A stretch of 64,000 nt of DNA, taken from positions 65,776,371 through 65,840,370 of the forward strand of contig CATQJL010000223.1 in NCBI GenBank assembly GCA_958299035.1, written 5' to 3'. Position numbers and translations under genes: made by a program. The notes under the pieces were generated by a model. The model saw only the letters and a list, made by a program, of their open reading frames with translations, searched no databases and had not been told where the DNA came from. The DNA comes from Cylicocyclus nassatus. Its lineage: Eukaryota > Nematoda > Chromadorea > Rhabditida > Strongylidae. Positions 24,901 through 36,554 of this stretch are shown here, in pieces (the first letter of the stretch is position 1; each line of letters begins with the position of its first letter).

Positions 24901-27900
24901 GGATGCCAGAAGCCATAGAACATAAAACGGCGCACAAATAAGGTGTCATTCGATGCAGCTTTTTCTCGTCTTTCTGATGAGTGCTTTTTTTTCTTAATTT
25001 GTGGGGTCTTTGGCCATGAAATTTCCATAAATGATTTGGAACCCGCCTCATGATGTGCCCGTGAAATGCGAAATCTTATATTTCGAAGCGGTAAACGCTC
25101 AGTTACTTTGTAAAAATAGTGTACAATTATAAATAACTTTGAAAGTTTCGAAAACCGAAGATTTGTTGATGTTCAGAGCGTTTGTGTGTTTTGTGACTTT
25201 GAAAAAGTGAAGACTTCTGAAAAAGTTATCTCAAGAAATAATGAGAAGCCAGCTGAAATTGCCAAAAAATTGCATTGTATTGCACTTTGTTTACTCTATC
25301 CGACTGCTATCAAAGCTTTTCCAAAAATCAAAAAAGAAAATAGTGAAAAATTGCCAAAGTTGGACATGGTAAAAACCATAGGTCCGAAATTTCGGTCATC
25401 TCACTGATCACAAGAGCGAGCGGCACAGGAATATGATAGTTGAAAAGAGGAAGAAAAGTGCGTCGGACAGTGCCTGAAGCGCTTCCCTTTCTTCGTTCCA
25501 CGTGTTTTTATGATATGTTGGAAAAACGTAAAGAACTTTCGGAACGACCTAATATATTCGATATTCATCCATTCGATATTTTTGATTTTCCCTTTATTCG
25601 GAATTCATTCATTCGAGAACTTTTAAATTTCGAATTTATTCGATATTCGTTTATTCGAAATTTTTTATTTTTGAATTTATTCAATATTCATTCATTCGAT
25701 GAAAAATTTCGAATTTACCCAAGTATAGTGCCCGGCCCTTCAAACGACCAAGTCTGTGCAAAATGGTTTCTTTTCAAGCTGTGGTCAAGAAAAACGTCAA
25801 AACAATATCGACAAGAGGTCCTAATTTTTTATTGGAGTTGGACCAGCACAACCTTTGCTGAGTTATAAAGTGTGGGACATAACTTACAATATTGGCTGCT
25901 CCAAAAATTGTTGCAACGCTTCCTTTTTGCGAAATTTGACCCGTAAAAATCAAGGTTCATTTTCTTTTTCTCACATTTCTTTGTTATATTAGGTCGTTTC
26001 AAGAGTTCGTAAAAAATTCGTAAACTAGTGAAATGACAGAAACTGGTAAGAACTCAGTCAAAAATATATCTTTCGGTTGCGCACAACATTGCTGCCTCGC
26101 CACATATTTCAGTAAATTTTTGAAATCTCAGCGAGTCTGGTCCCGAAAAAAGTCGTCCCGACTCTTGAAATCGTTTCTATAGTCGTCCTCACCCCACTAG
26201 TCAGTCGGTGGTCGAATTTGAATTCGAAGCAGGCCGACCGCGGCAAGGCACGGCAGATGCCGCCCCTCAGCCAACCGCTTACAGTCTGCCCCAATCCTAA
26301 CCAGGCCAAAATTGGCATGGCGGGAGTCCGCGTCGCTAGGATTTCGCGGTCACGCCCACGGCCTGCCTCTCTGCCCTCTCTTCAGTCCTTTGGCTCTCTC
26401 CAACAGCGCGCATATGCAGCGCAGACCGCTAGCACTGCGAGCGCGCAAATTTACGCCGACGCTTCGGCCTGATCCCGATTGGGGCAGACTGTACACAAGC
26501 TTTTTTCTTGTTTTCTTCGTGCTTCTTTGCTATCTCTCGTGTTGCGGTGTTCTCAATCAGACTTTCAGATTTCGTGCCGCTAACTCTTTAAAACAAACAC
26601 TTTTTGAGAGAATTTCAGCCTTACCGCAAACAAAGTAGTCTAAAGGCATTTCATCAAATCATATTTGCATATATGTCACCTACCGAAAAGAAGAGATTTC
26701 TCATTCAAAATCTCCAATCGCATCCTTCTTCCCGGTTCACATGGGAAAAAATATGAAACAAACGAGCACACTTGCACAAAACAGTAGTTAGCGGTACAAA
26801 ATCTAAAAATCTGACCAAGAACATTGCCGCAATACAAGAGATAGCAAACAAACACGAAGAAAATAAGAGGAAAGCTCATGTGCAAGCGGTTGGCTGTAGA
26901 GCGGCCTGCCGCGCTCTGCCGCGGCCGGCCTACTCCAGTTCGAATTCAAATTCGACCACCGACCGACTAGTGGGGTGAGGACGACTATAGAATCGATGCG
27001 AACGCCTTTCTATTTGCGGCAGGCAAGGGCGGATGATAATCTTCTAGAGCGAGAGCTTAGGAGCACATTGGATGCTAATGTACCTTTCGGTCAAGTCTTG
27101 CAGGACTATCTTGACGACGTCGCTGGACGGAGCCATCTTGTGATGCAGAACTTGCTGGACCTGTCTATTAAGTTTGTTTGCAAAATGGCTCCGTTCAGAC
27201 GGTGCAATTGAGCTTCGTATGGTATGGTCGATTTTTTTGTTCTTGCCCAGCAACTTTTAGTGCAGAACGTCTTGCCCGTCCCAGAAGTTTTCCGTGAATT
27301 TTCCGGGACTATTAACCGTGGACTTTTGAAACAGTCCCTATGGGTCTCATATTGATGTGCGAATGCCATTTTCCATGAAAACAAGAAACTGTGTGCAAAA
27401 ACGCTATTTTCATGAGAAAAAATGGTGTCAGATGCCTTTTTTCGCTTTTCAACGATTTCCATCTTTGGAAGCAGAGATAATGAAGTAGGCCAGATTTTAT
27501 CCAACTCAATAAGTTTCTTTCAAAGAGCTTGCTAAGCTTTTCCTATGATATATGCATCCTGCCGAAAATCGACTTTTCTCAAAAAACTGAGGACAAGAAT
27601 ATAGGCTGTACCAGCCAGCATCAGTCTCGCGCCAGCATGCCCTGCGACGGCGCACCGTCGCAAGCGACGTGCCTTAGGGAGCCTCTAGACCGCGCCGGAA
27701 GCGCCGGTTGTCGCTTTTGCAGCCAGTAGCTGCTTTCGCGCCGGTTGCCGCCATTGCAGCTGAAGCGCATTGTGTCAGATTTTGTCCTTGGAGCGTCGCG
27801 AGAGCCTATTGGCACTAAATACTAGGCTTTTCTATTCTTTTGCCACCATTCTTTTGTTTCCAAGGTCTTCTTCTTTCAGTAAGTAATTCATTGAAGGTTC

Positions 27901-30900
27901 TACGATGCTGGAGTAATCGACTAATTGTCGAATATTCAATCTACCTCCCGCTGTAGAGTTGTCTTTAGGCAAAAAAAGTGATGAACGGCGTTTTTTCTTT
28001 CATTCATTTCTAAACTATTCTTTTACGGTAGTTGATCGAATTCGTAAAACAAAGTTTTTTTAAATTTGTCTTTAGTTTTGAAGCTATGCTACTTCTATTA
28101 AGGACATCGGGTTGCGGACTTTTCCTGAATGTAAGTGTGAACTTGTTGGAACTTCATGCAGCACTGTTTTTCGTACTCTCGTTAACTTTACCATTAAAAT
28201 CAGGAAAAGCCCGCAACCCGCCTCCACACAAATCTGGGAGCTCATGAATCTTTGCGGAACGCTAATTTTTTTGCACAGCTTTCGTTTTGATTATATGCTC
28301 TGCTGTGTTGTCTTTTCCGATTTGAGGTTGGTCTACTATGCTGAGTGGACGATATCGTCGCAAAACGCAGTTTTTTGCACTTTCTAATTTCAAAGCTACT
28401 CTACTATACTGCTTGAAGGTGCACTTACTGATATGAGTTTCGTTTAACTACTCAAGGTTAGCTATTTTACTATGATGAAGTAAACAGTATGCACCTTGAA
28501 TGGAGAAGGAGAAGGCACCAAATGACTTTGGAATAGATCGTTAGTCAGCGTAGTGAAGTAATAAAAGCAAAAATAGTACAGAGAATTTGAGTTCTGCAGC
28601 TAAATCGCTGCTATGGCACGATACAGCTTCAAAAACAAAGAAGGTACATTGGCAACTCGCTCATCCAGCATAGTACACCACTTTCATAACGAGATAGACG
28701 TCGAAAAGGCCTTGCCTTGCAATAGCTCTACAGCGAGATTTAGACTGAAAGGGTTTCACTCGACAATGAATCGATTTTTCCAGCATCGTACACGAACGAA
28801 AAAAGGAATTCAGATCAAATAAACCATATCTGCAATGAATTACTATAGCAAAGAAGAGAACTTTGGAAACAAAAGAGTGATGACAAAGGAGTCGAAAACC
28901 CTAGCATTCAGTGCCAATAGGCTCTCGCTACGCTCCAAGGACAGAGGCCCGTAGTAAAGCTAATTCAGTCCAGGTGAACTGAACTAAGGCCCTCATCTAA
29001 GATTCGGTAAGGTAGACTGCCTATCACCAGCTTCCCATGTAGTAAGAGTAAAAATAAAATTTCAGCTGACCGTCCGTCTATCTGACGAGGTAGTCTACCT
29101 TACTTCAGTCAGTCCACATTCAGTTAGACTACCAATTGATTTAAATAGTGTGTCAATGATGATACGCAGAGAAACTTCTCGTAAGTTACTCCTGAGTAAC
29201 TTACGATACACGTCAGTTTAACATGTCGGTGAGGAGCCACAGTGATGCTGACGATACTTAACAAGATCTAACAAGTGCGGCCACATCCCCGTCGGTAGTG
29301 CCAATGACGTAGATGTGAATGTTTGGCAAACTCGTCTTGACTCGTATACTTGCATGGACGTGGCGCTCTCAATCTTATCATCGTGGGTGCTTGGCAATAT
29401 CAATCAATGGCTCGACTGAAGGCAAACTGATTCGTCGAAGCCTCAACTGAAAATTTATTCATTTGAGATTGAATGAAGCGGCTTTACTACGGGCCAGAAA
29501 CTGACACATTGCGCTTCAGCTGCATTAGCGGCAACCTACGCGAAAGCAGCTATCGGCTGCAAAAGCGACAACCGGCGCGGTCCCGGCGCGGTCTGGAGGC
29601 TCCCTTAACGCGCAGCAGAGTCCGCACGCGTCACATCGCACCGTCGCAAGTTGCCGCAGGCGCGACTTCGCATAACCGATGCTAGTTGGTACAGCCTATA
29701 AAAACTCTACGAACTTAAGAAACATCCTAATATTTCAAAACAATTACTTTTGACTAAACGAGACCAACGTTGCGAATTTTCTTCATAGAAGGAGGTTGAT
29801 CTTCCAATATGTTGCACGTTGATTTCGTGTTAATTTCTTATCAGTTCTTCTACTTGCAGAAATTGATCGACCCATCCAAATTCATCACGCTGCGGGAGAA
29901 CGATTGGAGAGACAATCATGAAAGAAAAATGATAATTTGGTCGGTTGAATCCATACATCATCCTGACTATGGTAAAAATTATCCAAAAGGAGGCGCATAC
30001 AGGTAAATTATTAATCTTGATAAAATTACCAAATAGAATTGAGATAAATTCAGTTTGAAGTGAATCTGAGATCTTTTTTTTTCCATTTAAAACTGGCTGG
30101 CCTATCCGTCTTTGCCCGAACCTGATATTACAATACGATAATGGTCACCATTCTTACCGTACAATATTACTCTGTGCTTGTTTCACTTCACGCCAATCCT
30201 GTTATTATGTTTGCGTTATCGGCATGCTCACTCACTCCTTTGCACCAGCTCCCAGCTACGAGGTTAAACCTTGCAAAAAATCAACTAAATTGATGAAGCA
30301 ATAGGTATCTTTTCTTAATGTTACCTTCGTAATTAGCATGCCCAATCACCCTCTCTGCTAACTCCCAGCATCGTAGCTAAGGCTAAGGCCTCACGCGATT
30401 TCAGTCGCCACGCAATCTGGCAATTTGCCAGATACCTTCAAATTCAATACTGGCAGACCCCAAATGCACAGCAATTTAGTTTTGGTAAGTTGATAAAATG
30501 CCCTATATTTCGTACATTCAGAAACCGCTTACGATGAGTTATGCACAATTGGAGTATTGCAAATCACGGCGCGACTGAAAGTTGATAAAATGCCCTATAT
30601 TTCGTACATTCAGAAACCGCTTACGATGAGTTATGCACAATTGGAGTATTGCAAATCACGGCGCGACTGAAATCGCGTGAGGTATGCCCTTAGCCTAATA
30701 CTTTGCATAAAATCGTCGACTTCGATATCGATTGATAACGAAATGCAGGCCACGAACGTCTGCACGGCCACGGCCACGAAGTGTATGTGTGCAAAGATTG
30801 GTGAGAATCCGTTCAGCAATGTAATTTTTTATTCGGAACATACATACACGCATACACGCATACAAATATTCAGCTGTGTACCTCGAGTCATTCGTAACCT

Positions 30901-31626
30901 AATATGAGCGCTTTTAGAGAACGCGCGGAACCGGACGGCTCTCCAGTCTCAATATATCCTTGCAAACGTTGTATACCACAATTCATAAATTATATTTCAT
31001 TTATGTTTGTTCAAATCTACTCATGCACAAACCTTAGAAAAAAGTGGCAAATATTCGAAAATGGCGACTTGTAAGGAATACAGAACGTGTGATGTAGCGC
31101 GCAGTCTATAGTGCACACATCTAGTTACAAATGACTCGACGTTACATACTCACATGAAAATTTACGAAAGCACTATACGTTCACGCCAAGCAAGCGATGT
31201 TAAAGAATAGGCTAGAACTGATCATCATCAGAAGGCAATAACAAAAAAACGCGATAATGAGTTTGAGATGACTTGAAAATGTGGTAAATTGGAATCTTTA
31301 GCGAACATTTTTGCCCTATTCTACAGGCTCACCACAAAATCACAAGTGATGTCATTTGTTATACTGGGATCAGTGATTGGATTCATTCTCTACACGTATC
31401 TATCTCACGTAATCATGATGAGGCGACTTAATCGAGAGTTAAAGGCGGCTAATCTCAGAGAACTTGTACATAGGTAACTGACCTAGTTCAATTATATCAC
31501 AGGTATCAAATCTCTTGCAACTCTAGATCTGCTATGATAATGGCTGGATCCGCTCAAGAAAACGATCTCAACATGCCTGAAAGGAGACATTCCCTCATCA
31601 ACATGTTCGGAAACTTCCGGCTGTGA
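21913..31626 (+). CDS. Small single-pass membrane protein, four exons, 192 aa
   Basis: Exons are 21913-22077, 29860-30002, 31327-31473 and 31503-31626; all joins keep phase and use GT-AG sites (ACG|GTAAGT, TTGCAG, AG|GTAAAT, CTACAG, AG|GTAACT, ATCACAG). The start ATG begins a likely signal peptide (MLLWLFISIMQATA). Exons 1-2 would be a luminal or extracellular part of about 90 residues with possible N-glycosylation sites (NSS, NLT, NET). Exon 3 gives one membrane span (MSFVILGSVIGFILYTYLSH) followed by a basic stop-transfer (MMRRLNRELK). Exon 4 is a cytoplasmic tail ending GNFRL before TGA. The predicted topology is type I. Intron 1 is 7.8 kb and full of inverted-repeat elements, so extra exons inside it cannot be excluded. 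The protein family is not recognised; it is probably nematode-specific. Confidence 0.65.
22617..22853. mobile_element. CGCGATTT palindrome family (S), copy 1
   Basis: The left end GGGCATACTTCACGCGATTT pairs with the right end AGTCGCGTGAAGGGTGCCC. The interior has TTGGCAGTATTCCAACTATC and AATTGCCAAATCGCAATCC. Related copies lie at 30375-30695, 39798-39985 and 59570-59697. Confidence 0.8.
22880..23135. repeat. Tandem minisatellite rich in TTCGAATA
   Basis: Imperfect units of about 40-50 bp (CTCGAATAATCAAAAAACA, then TCGAATAAAATCC) repeat several times, then short TTCGAATG repeats. Related sequence flanks the element at 24540-25552 on both sides (24490-24539 and 25553-25720). Confidence 0.75.
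23141..23634. mobile_element. Palindromic element, about 494 bp
   Basis: The left arm from ACAAGGAAAGTGTGTTTAGT through CATAACTCGGCGTCC-type sequence is repeated inverted at the right (...CCAAACACGCTTCCCTTGT). Arms are about 130 bp, including GATGAGACCCA/TGGGTCTCATC and GCGCCTCTGGACGCCGAGTT. No coding. Confidence 0.85.
24045..24410. repeat. Degenerate tandem copies of family A unit
   Basis: Three to four units of about 90-100 bp carry TTTATCGATTTTTGGAAAA, GAGCTA, TTGGTACAGG and GAGGGTGCTGATTATG, matching the internal unit of the repeat at 1363-2320. A G10 run lies at 24230-24239. Confidence 0.7.
24540..25552. mobile_element. Palindromic mariner-like MITE, 1013 bp
   Basis: The left end TTAGGTCGTTCCGAAAGTTC and the right end GAACTTTCGGAACGACCTAA are flanked by TA. 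The inverted repeat extends about 300 bp on each side (for example GGCACTGTCCGACGCA-type and TTGGCAATTTTTCACTATTT blocks pair). It inserted into TTCGAATA-rich sequence, which continues on both sides. It could form a long hairpin if transcribed in intron 1 of the surrounding gene. Confidence 0.9.
26170..26997. mobile_element. Palindromic element with long GC-rich arms, about 830 bp
   Basis: The left arm (TCGTTTCTATAGTCGTCCTC, then CCCCACTAGTCAGTCGGTGG) pairs with the right arm ending GAGGACGACTATAGAATCGA. Further inward, CAGTCTGCCCCAATC pairs with GATTGGGGCAGACTG, and AAGAACATTGCCGCAATAC pairs with GTGTTGCGGTGTTCT. It is largely a foldback with several nested symmetries. No protein. Confidence 0.85.
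27601..29700. mobile_element. Large foldback element, about 2.1 kb, with a nested insertion
   Basis: The ends are ATAGGCTGTACCAGCC and GGTTGGTACAGCCTATA-like (GCTAGTTGGTACAGCCTAT). The left arm at 27601-27830 (GC-rich, with CTTTTGCAGCC and CCTTGGAGCG) is matched by the right arm, which is split into 28905-28945 and 29496-29700. It lies in the long first intron of the membrane protein gene. Confidence 0.85.
28946..29495. mobile_element. Nested inverted-repeat element splitting the right arm
   Basis: The ends GGCCCGTAGTAAAGC and GCTTTACTACGGGCC are perfect complements. The host sequence reads GGACAGA on the left and AGAAACTGACAC on the right, consistent with an AGA target duplication; removing the element restores the complement of the left arm of the 2.1-kb foldback. 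Internal blocks (AAGGTAGACTG...GTAGTCTACCTT) are also inverted. Confidence 0.8.
30375..30695. mobile_element. CGCGATTT palindrome family (S), copy 2
   Basis: The left end GCCTCACGCGATTTCAGTCG pairs with the right end CGACTGAAATCGCGTGAGGT. It is inserted in a family A copy. Its right half is expanded by a tandem duplication. Confidence 0.85.
30487..30670 (+). repeat. Perfect 92-bp tandem duplication
   Basis: The segment starting AAGTTGATAAAATGCCCTAT and ending CACGGCGCGACTG occurs twice head to tail (30487-30578 and 30579-30670) with no visible difference, implying a recent duplication or an assembly duplication. Confidence 0.9.
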
Positions 31627-33400
31627 GCCATCTACGTATAATAGCTTGCACTTCTCGTTCGGGTCAAGATGTCAATGTATTGACTTTTTTTGTTTACACT
31701 TAAGCTCGACTACGGGTGTTTGTTTGTATAGTTTATAATGTGTATTTTGTTCCAGATGAATTGTCGAATTTCGATTTACGCACACTCGAGCGATTGCATA
31801 TGTTATGTATCAGATGCACTGCAGTCTTACAAATTTGAAAGTATTAGGCCGTAAAGAAAGTTCTCGGACAATTGAAAATTTTATTTTCAGACTCATTTTT
31901 TCGAACTCGGTTGAATCTCAACGACATATGTTTGATATGCTTTTGTAGAAAAAGTTCAAGCTTTTCAGTATCGCATCTAGCATTTATTGATGTTAAGCCT
32001 ACTTAACTTACACACAAAAAGGGAAACTTCGCAACGATGAAAATTTCACAATTTTTCTTTTTGCTGCCATTTTTCGCAGTGAACAAAGAAAACCATCTAT
32101 GGGTTGGTCATTCTCAATATGGAGACTGATCACATCAAAACTGCAGCTTGTGCTCGGATTTTACAATACGCGCACAAGGATTACAAGCTTTCAAACTTCT
32201 CTTTGACCGTATCTGTTTTCGCAGTCGCTTTGTGAGGATCCTCACGCCCCGATGATGAGCCCAAGAGATGTGTAAGTCACTACTCCCAAATATCTGCAGC
32301 AAACAAAGAATTCATTCCGTGATAAACAGGAGTATTTAAACTTATTTATCAAAAACTGGGGAATTTTGGGTGCAGAAATAGTTTTTAAAGTTTACGAGAT
32401 ATTTTTTTATAGGCTGTGCTCCGAAAATGTGAGAAATTCCTGCACTAACATGCCAACTTTTAAGTCAACCTTTTTACCTACTGCGCATGCTAATGGCCCG
32501 AAATGAAGTGCGGAGGACTCAATAAAATAACCATCCTAGTAGACGACATTGCCTTGCAACAAAGTTTGCAACACTCAAAAGGAATCAATCTGCTTGAAGT
32601 TACAACAGTTTACAAAAAGTTGCTTAACTTCCCTCATCGTCAGTACATTCAAGTAAACCATATACCGCTAATGTTATCCACCTCGCTAGGATAGCTATAG
32701 TTTTGATGTAGGTAGTAATGTTGAAGAGTTGAAGTAGAAAATGCATCAATGTATTACATTCTGAGTGCAGACGTTATACTTAGGTTATGCAACAAACCAC
32801 ATTTTGGCTAGTTTGTCTGTTTTTACAACGCTGTTATCGCATCTCACCATAAAGGCTACACACATTGCCCACTGTACCGCTTTCTTGTCTGAAATCGATG
32901 CACAGAATGTCACGAGTTGTTGTGAACATCTGGCATCGTTAACTTTGTAAGAAAGATGTTGTTGTTGTGTTAAGATAATTAAATATAGAAGTGAAGATGT
33001 TATACTGAACATTCAAAACGATCCTGACATGAAATCAACCGGTTTAATCCACTTCGAATTATACAGGATGTCCCAAAAGTAAGTTACTCTTTTAGTCGTT
33101 GATAACAGAGTTGAGCAAGGGGCACCCCGCTACCCCTCTGAAAGCCCTAAACGACCCCCTTTTTTCCCCTTTTCACTTTCGAAACTTATGAGAGCGACAT
33201 TCTGAAGGACACCATCCTTTTCTAAAGAGTTTTTGGTTTTTGAAATATATACGCCGATATTTTGTGATTGCACCTTGCAATCACCCGTAATTTGACGGTT
33301 GATTTTGATCTGAATGGGTTTATTGGGATTAAATTCCATATGTCCTCTTATCTTGGAACCTGGGCATTTGTTTGTGATTGATAAATACAATGACTTTTTT
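31627..33400. other. Intergenic, two solo mariner-like ends
   Basis: TTAGGCCGTAAAGAAAGTTC at 31844, after TA, matches the end of the element at 34292 but no partner end was found. CAGGATGTCCCAAAAGTAAG at 33064, after TA, likewise lacks a right end. Otherwise AT-rich with no gene recognised. Confidence 0.55.
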
Positions 33401-34008
33401 GTGCCGTACAGGTTATTTGTGATGACACACTTTATTTGCCTTACGTTTCGGCAACACACCGTCTTTGGAGGCGTAAGTAGTCAGTCACTTTAATCTACGC
33501 TCTCACCAACAAACACCGTCTCTTACTTGCGCATTCGATTCGTCCTTTGTGCAAGTAGAGGGCATGGAAAAAGAGGTTCACTCACTTGTGTGTCACCAAT
33601 GTAGCAGTAATGACTCTGGGAACTTGCTCGATTGACTGCGAGTCAAAATGAGCAGCGTCTATACCACGAGACTGCTTATATACATGCAGACAATCTATGA
33701 TTACGGAAAGGCAGATACGGCATTAGATAAAGTAGTAGAAACGTAGTATCGCTGCTCATTTTTAACTCGCAGTCAATTGGGCAAATTCCCTGCAGTCATA
33801 CTGCTACATTGGAGGCACATAAGTGAGTGAACCTCTTCTTCCAAACTCTCTACTTCCACAAAGGACGAACCGAATACGCAAGTGAAAGACGGTGTTTACC
33901 GAAGAGAACGTAGATTAAAGTGAACTAACTACTTGGGGTCCGACGACGGCGTGTTGCCGAAACGTAAGGCAAATAAAGTGTGTCATCATAAAAAACCTGT
34001 ACGACACA
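33401..34008. mobile_element. Inverted-repeat element, 608 bp
   Basis: The left end GTGCCGTACAGGTTATTTGT pairs with the right end AAAAAACCTGTACGACAC. Inner blocks also pair: GCCTTACGTTTCGGCAACAC with GTGTTGCCGAAACGTAAGGC, and CATTTTGACTCGCAGTC-type with GACTGCGAGTCAA-type. It is nearly a full foldback. Confidence 0.85.
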
Positions 34009-34154
34009 AGAAATATTGTATCTATCAATTGCAAGGATCATATTTTTCTAAGGCTGGGGTGTTTGGCTCCAAATTTTCACTGTAGCAGGAAGGAGCTAGG
34101 AGCTCAATCATACTAAGAATGAAGCGATTTCCGGATTCTGAAGACATGTTAAGA

Positions 34155-34217
34155 GGGTCAGGCGCAAGGCAACAAAAGCTCAGGCGGTCTAAGCTTTTGT
34201 GGGGTTGCGCCTGACCC
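34155..34217. repeat. 63-bp hairpin
   Basis: GGGTCAGGCGCAAGGCAACA is matched by the inverted TGGGGTTGCGCCTGACCC around AAAAGCT...AGCTTTT, giving a stem of about 25 bp with a short loop. Confidence 0.8.
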
Positions 34218-34291
34218 AGTCAACTTTATCACCAGAGAAACTTTTCCACCCTAGTTTTTACATGTCGCTGGCACAAACCTCGAAGATTCTA

Positions 34292-35211
34292 TTAGGTTGT
34301 AAAGAAAGTTCCCGGGCATTTGCAAAATTTTTTTTCAAATCGCTATAACTTCAAGCAGATTGAATCTTTTTTGAAGCTACAAACTTCATTGCAAAGGCAA
34401 TTTTGTCCACAACATATATTTTCTTGCTGGCTTCTCAGCACCCTCACTGCGGTCCACCAGCATGCGCAGAAGGGAAAAAGGTCGTCGCGAAAAGTGGCCT
34501 ATTTGTACAGGATTATCTCAGGCATGATGAGAGCTGGAGAGCCCAGATACTGTAGTCATATAGAGGTCTGCTGGGGCTGTTATGAGGACCATTCATCTTT
34601 TTGAAGGACCACCTGCAAAAAAATTTTCCCCAAAAAGTTTGAAAAATCGACCATTTTTTGCCCCTATAAATGCACCATTTTTCGAGTAAGTCACTTTGAG
34701 GTCTTCTCGTTCTGCATAGGGCGGACCAAATCTTTGATTACTGCGAACATTGTTGGGATAATGCCTTGCACATCTTTTGGACCCATCACCCAGGCGTGGC
34801 GATCTCCGCAGAAGCGACGCCAACTGCGAAAAGAGTTGTAGTCAAAGGCAACTTCGACAGCTTGTAATTTCTGAGCACAAATCGCAAAACCCGAGTGCAG
34901 CTGGGGGTCAGAAGTTAACAGGCCTCTCAATCAGATTACTTATGATTTGGACGGAATTCTTTGAAGTGCACAGAAAAATGGGCTCAGAAAGAAAAACTGC
35001 GAAATTTTTATGGTTGGAAAGATTTCATTTATCGATGCGCAGGTCAAATACGTCTTGGCATCGATAGAAATCAGAAGCGGTATTGAAAAGTTTACGCTTC
35101 GCTCTACTGAACACTATACAACACTTGGTGTCAAAGTCCGACCGAGCGCCGAAAAAATGCCTTTGAAAATGAAATTTCTAAAAGTGCCCGGGAACTTTCT
35201 TTACAACCTAA
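34292..35211. mobile_element. Mariner-like MITE, 920 bp
   Basis: The left end TTAGGTTGTAAAGAAAGTTC and the right end GAACTTTCTTTACAACCTAA are perfect complements, continuing as CCCGGGCA/TGCCCGGG, and are flanked by TA. Open frames of 70-96 codons inside do not resemble a transposase. Confidence 0.9.
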
Positions 35212-35832
35212 TATAATAGGTGTTTGAGCTCGCTTAGACTTGTTCCGGCTTTGTGGTGATCGGTGGAGTTGAAGCACTCAAGGTAGAATACGCGGTGATC
35301 GAAATTTTGTACAGCACTTCTTGATTCACTTATTGGAAGCGACAGGAGATCTAATTTCTACCATAGATTAATAAGAAGTGTTACTTCGTTTTGAGCGCAA
35401 GAAAGCAGACTTCCTTTACTTTTGTGACCAAGTTAATCATGCTTGAAAATCGCGCTTTCTGGACATGAAGAAACACAAGAAAATGTAATAGGTTGTGGTC
35501 TGTACAGCAAGTATAGGAATTGGAAGCTGATTACGGAAATCTTACCCACTTTACACAGCAAACATCTTCGGTGACCTTACCGTTGGCAGAAACTTCGTTA
35601 TGGAGTGGTTTTTGCTTACTCTGTGAGTTTCCTGCACGGTTGATTAATAGGCATCTGGCAAATCTCCAAGTCGCTTGGATGCAGCGATTAGACGGGATTG
35701 TGAGAAGTATGCTTTAGGTCTAACAAGGAAAAGATCCTCCATCAAAGTAGAGTTTCCATACGTGATATCATTCTGTTAGTTCCTTAGCAGGGAATAGTCA
35801 GAACTCAACCCAGGCATGCCAAACATACTATA
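35212..35832. other. No gene recognised
   Basis: Spacer between two inverted-repeat elements with no supported exon. Confidence 0.4.
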
Positions 35833-36508
35833 CAGGGTGTCCGTAAAGTATGTATACACTGTTTAATCGTTGATATCTTTCTTCCTAAGAAGTCTTCTGC
35901 CTTGCTTCAGGTATCTTTTGTAGAGCTGGCTTCAACTTAGATTTGCAGTATAGAATGAATCACTCATCTCTCTTCATTACTGTAGGATTACGGTAGAAAC
36001 TTTAAAGAGGATTTTGAGCCATGAAGGGTCATATTTTGCCTCAGAAAGGAAACAAAACAGCCTGAAAGCTTTTACAAGGCTAATTAGAGTTGTTGATTCT
36101 AACTGTAAAGTTCCCAGCTTATCATGATGCTTCATTGAAGAGTTATGCTGGGTAATAGGTAGCGGCCATTTTTCAATGTTCCTAAAAAGTGCGGTTACAC
36201 CGTTTAGAAAGCTTCGCAATTTTGTGAATAGTTGTGTATTGAACTCAACGTCCATAAAAACCCTATTACACAAGTTTTCATATTTTTTTGAGAAATCTTG
36301 AAACGGCAGCTTTTTCCACAATGACACCATATGTTTCAAATTTCTACCGTAATCCTACAGTAATGAAGAGCGATCGGTGATTCACTCCATACTGTAAATC
36401 TAAGTTGAAGCTAGCTCTACAAAACGGTATCTGAAGCAGGGCAAAAGACTTGTTGGAAAGAAGGATATTAACGATCAAACGGTGTATACGTACTTTACGG
36501 ACACCCTG
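35833..36508. mobile_element. Palindromic CAGGGTGTCC element, 676 bp
   Basis: The left end CAGGGTGTCCGTAAAGTATG after TA pairs with the right end ACTTTACGGACACCCTG before TA. Inner blocks TTCATTACTGTAGGATTACG and CGTAATCCTACAGTAATGAA pair, so the arms are over 150 bp. A 120-codon minus frame inside is judged non-coding. Confidence 0.9.
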
Positions 36509-36554
36509 TATATCATCGGACTCGTCGTGAAATGTTGATGATAAATATACGCTT

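Larger units (their letters stand above)
30205..30900. repeat. Degenerate family A copy, interrupted
   Basis: 30205-30370 carries the CTCCCAGCTACGAGG...AAATCAACTAAATTGATG unit; 30705-30900 carries ATCGATTGATAACGAAATGC, GTGTATGTGTGCAAAG and TTATTCGGAACATACATAC. The part between is a family S element. Both pieces match the order seen in the copy at 61464-61740. Confidence 0.7.

Noticed and set aside
34320..35067. 94-96-codon frames inside the 34292-35211 element as transposase remnants
   Set aside because: No D,D34D-type catalytic pattern or helix-turn-helix could be seen, and frames are short and on both strands.
35977..36339. 120-codon minus-strand frame inside an inverted-repeat element
   Set aside because: It lies wholly within a palindromic MITE and has no transposase-like motif.
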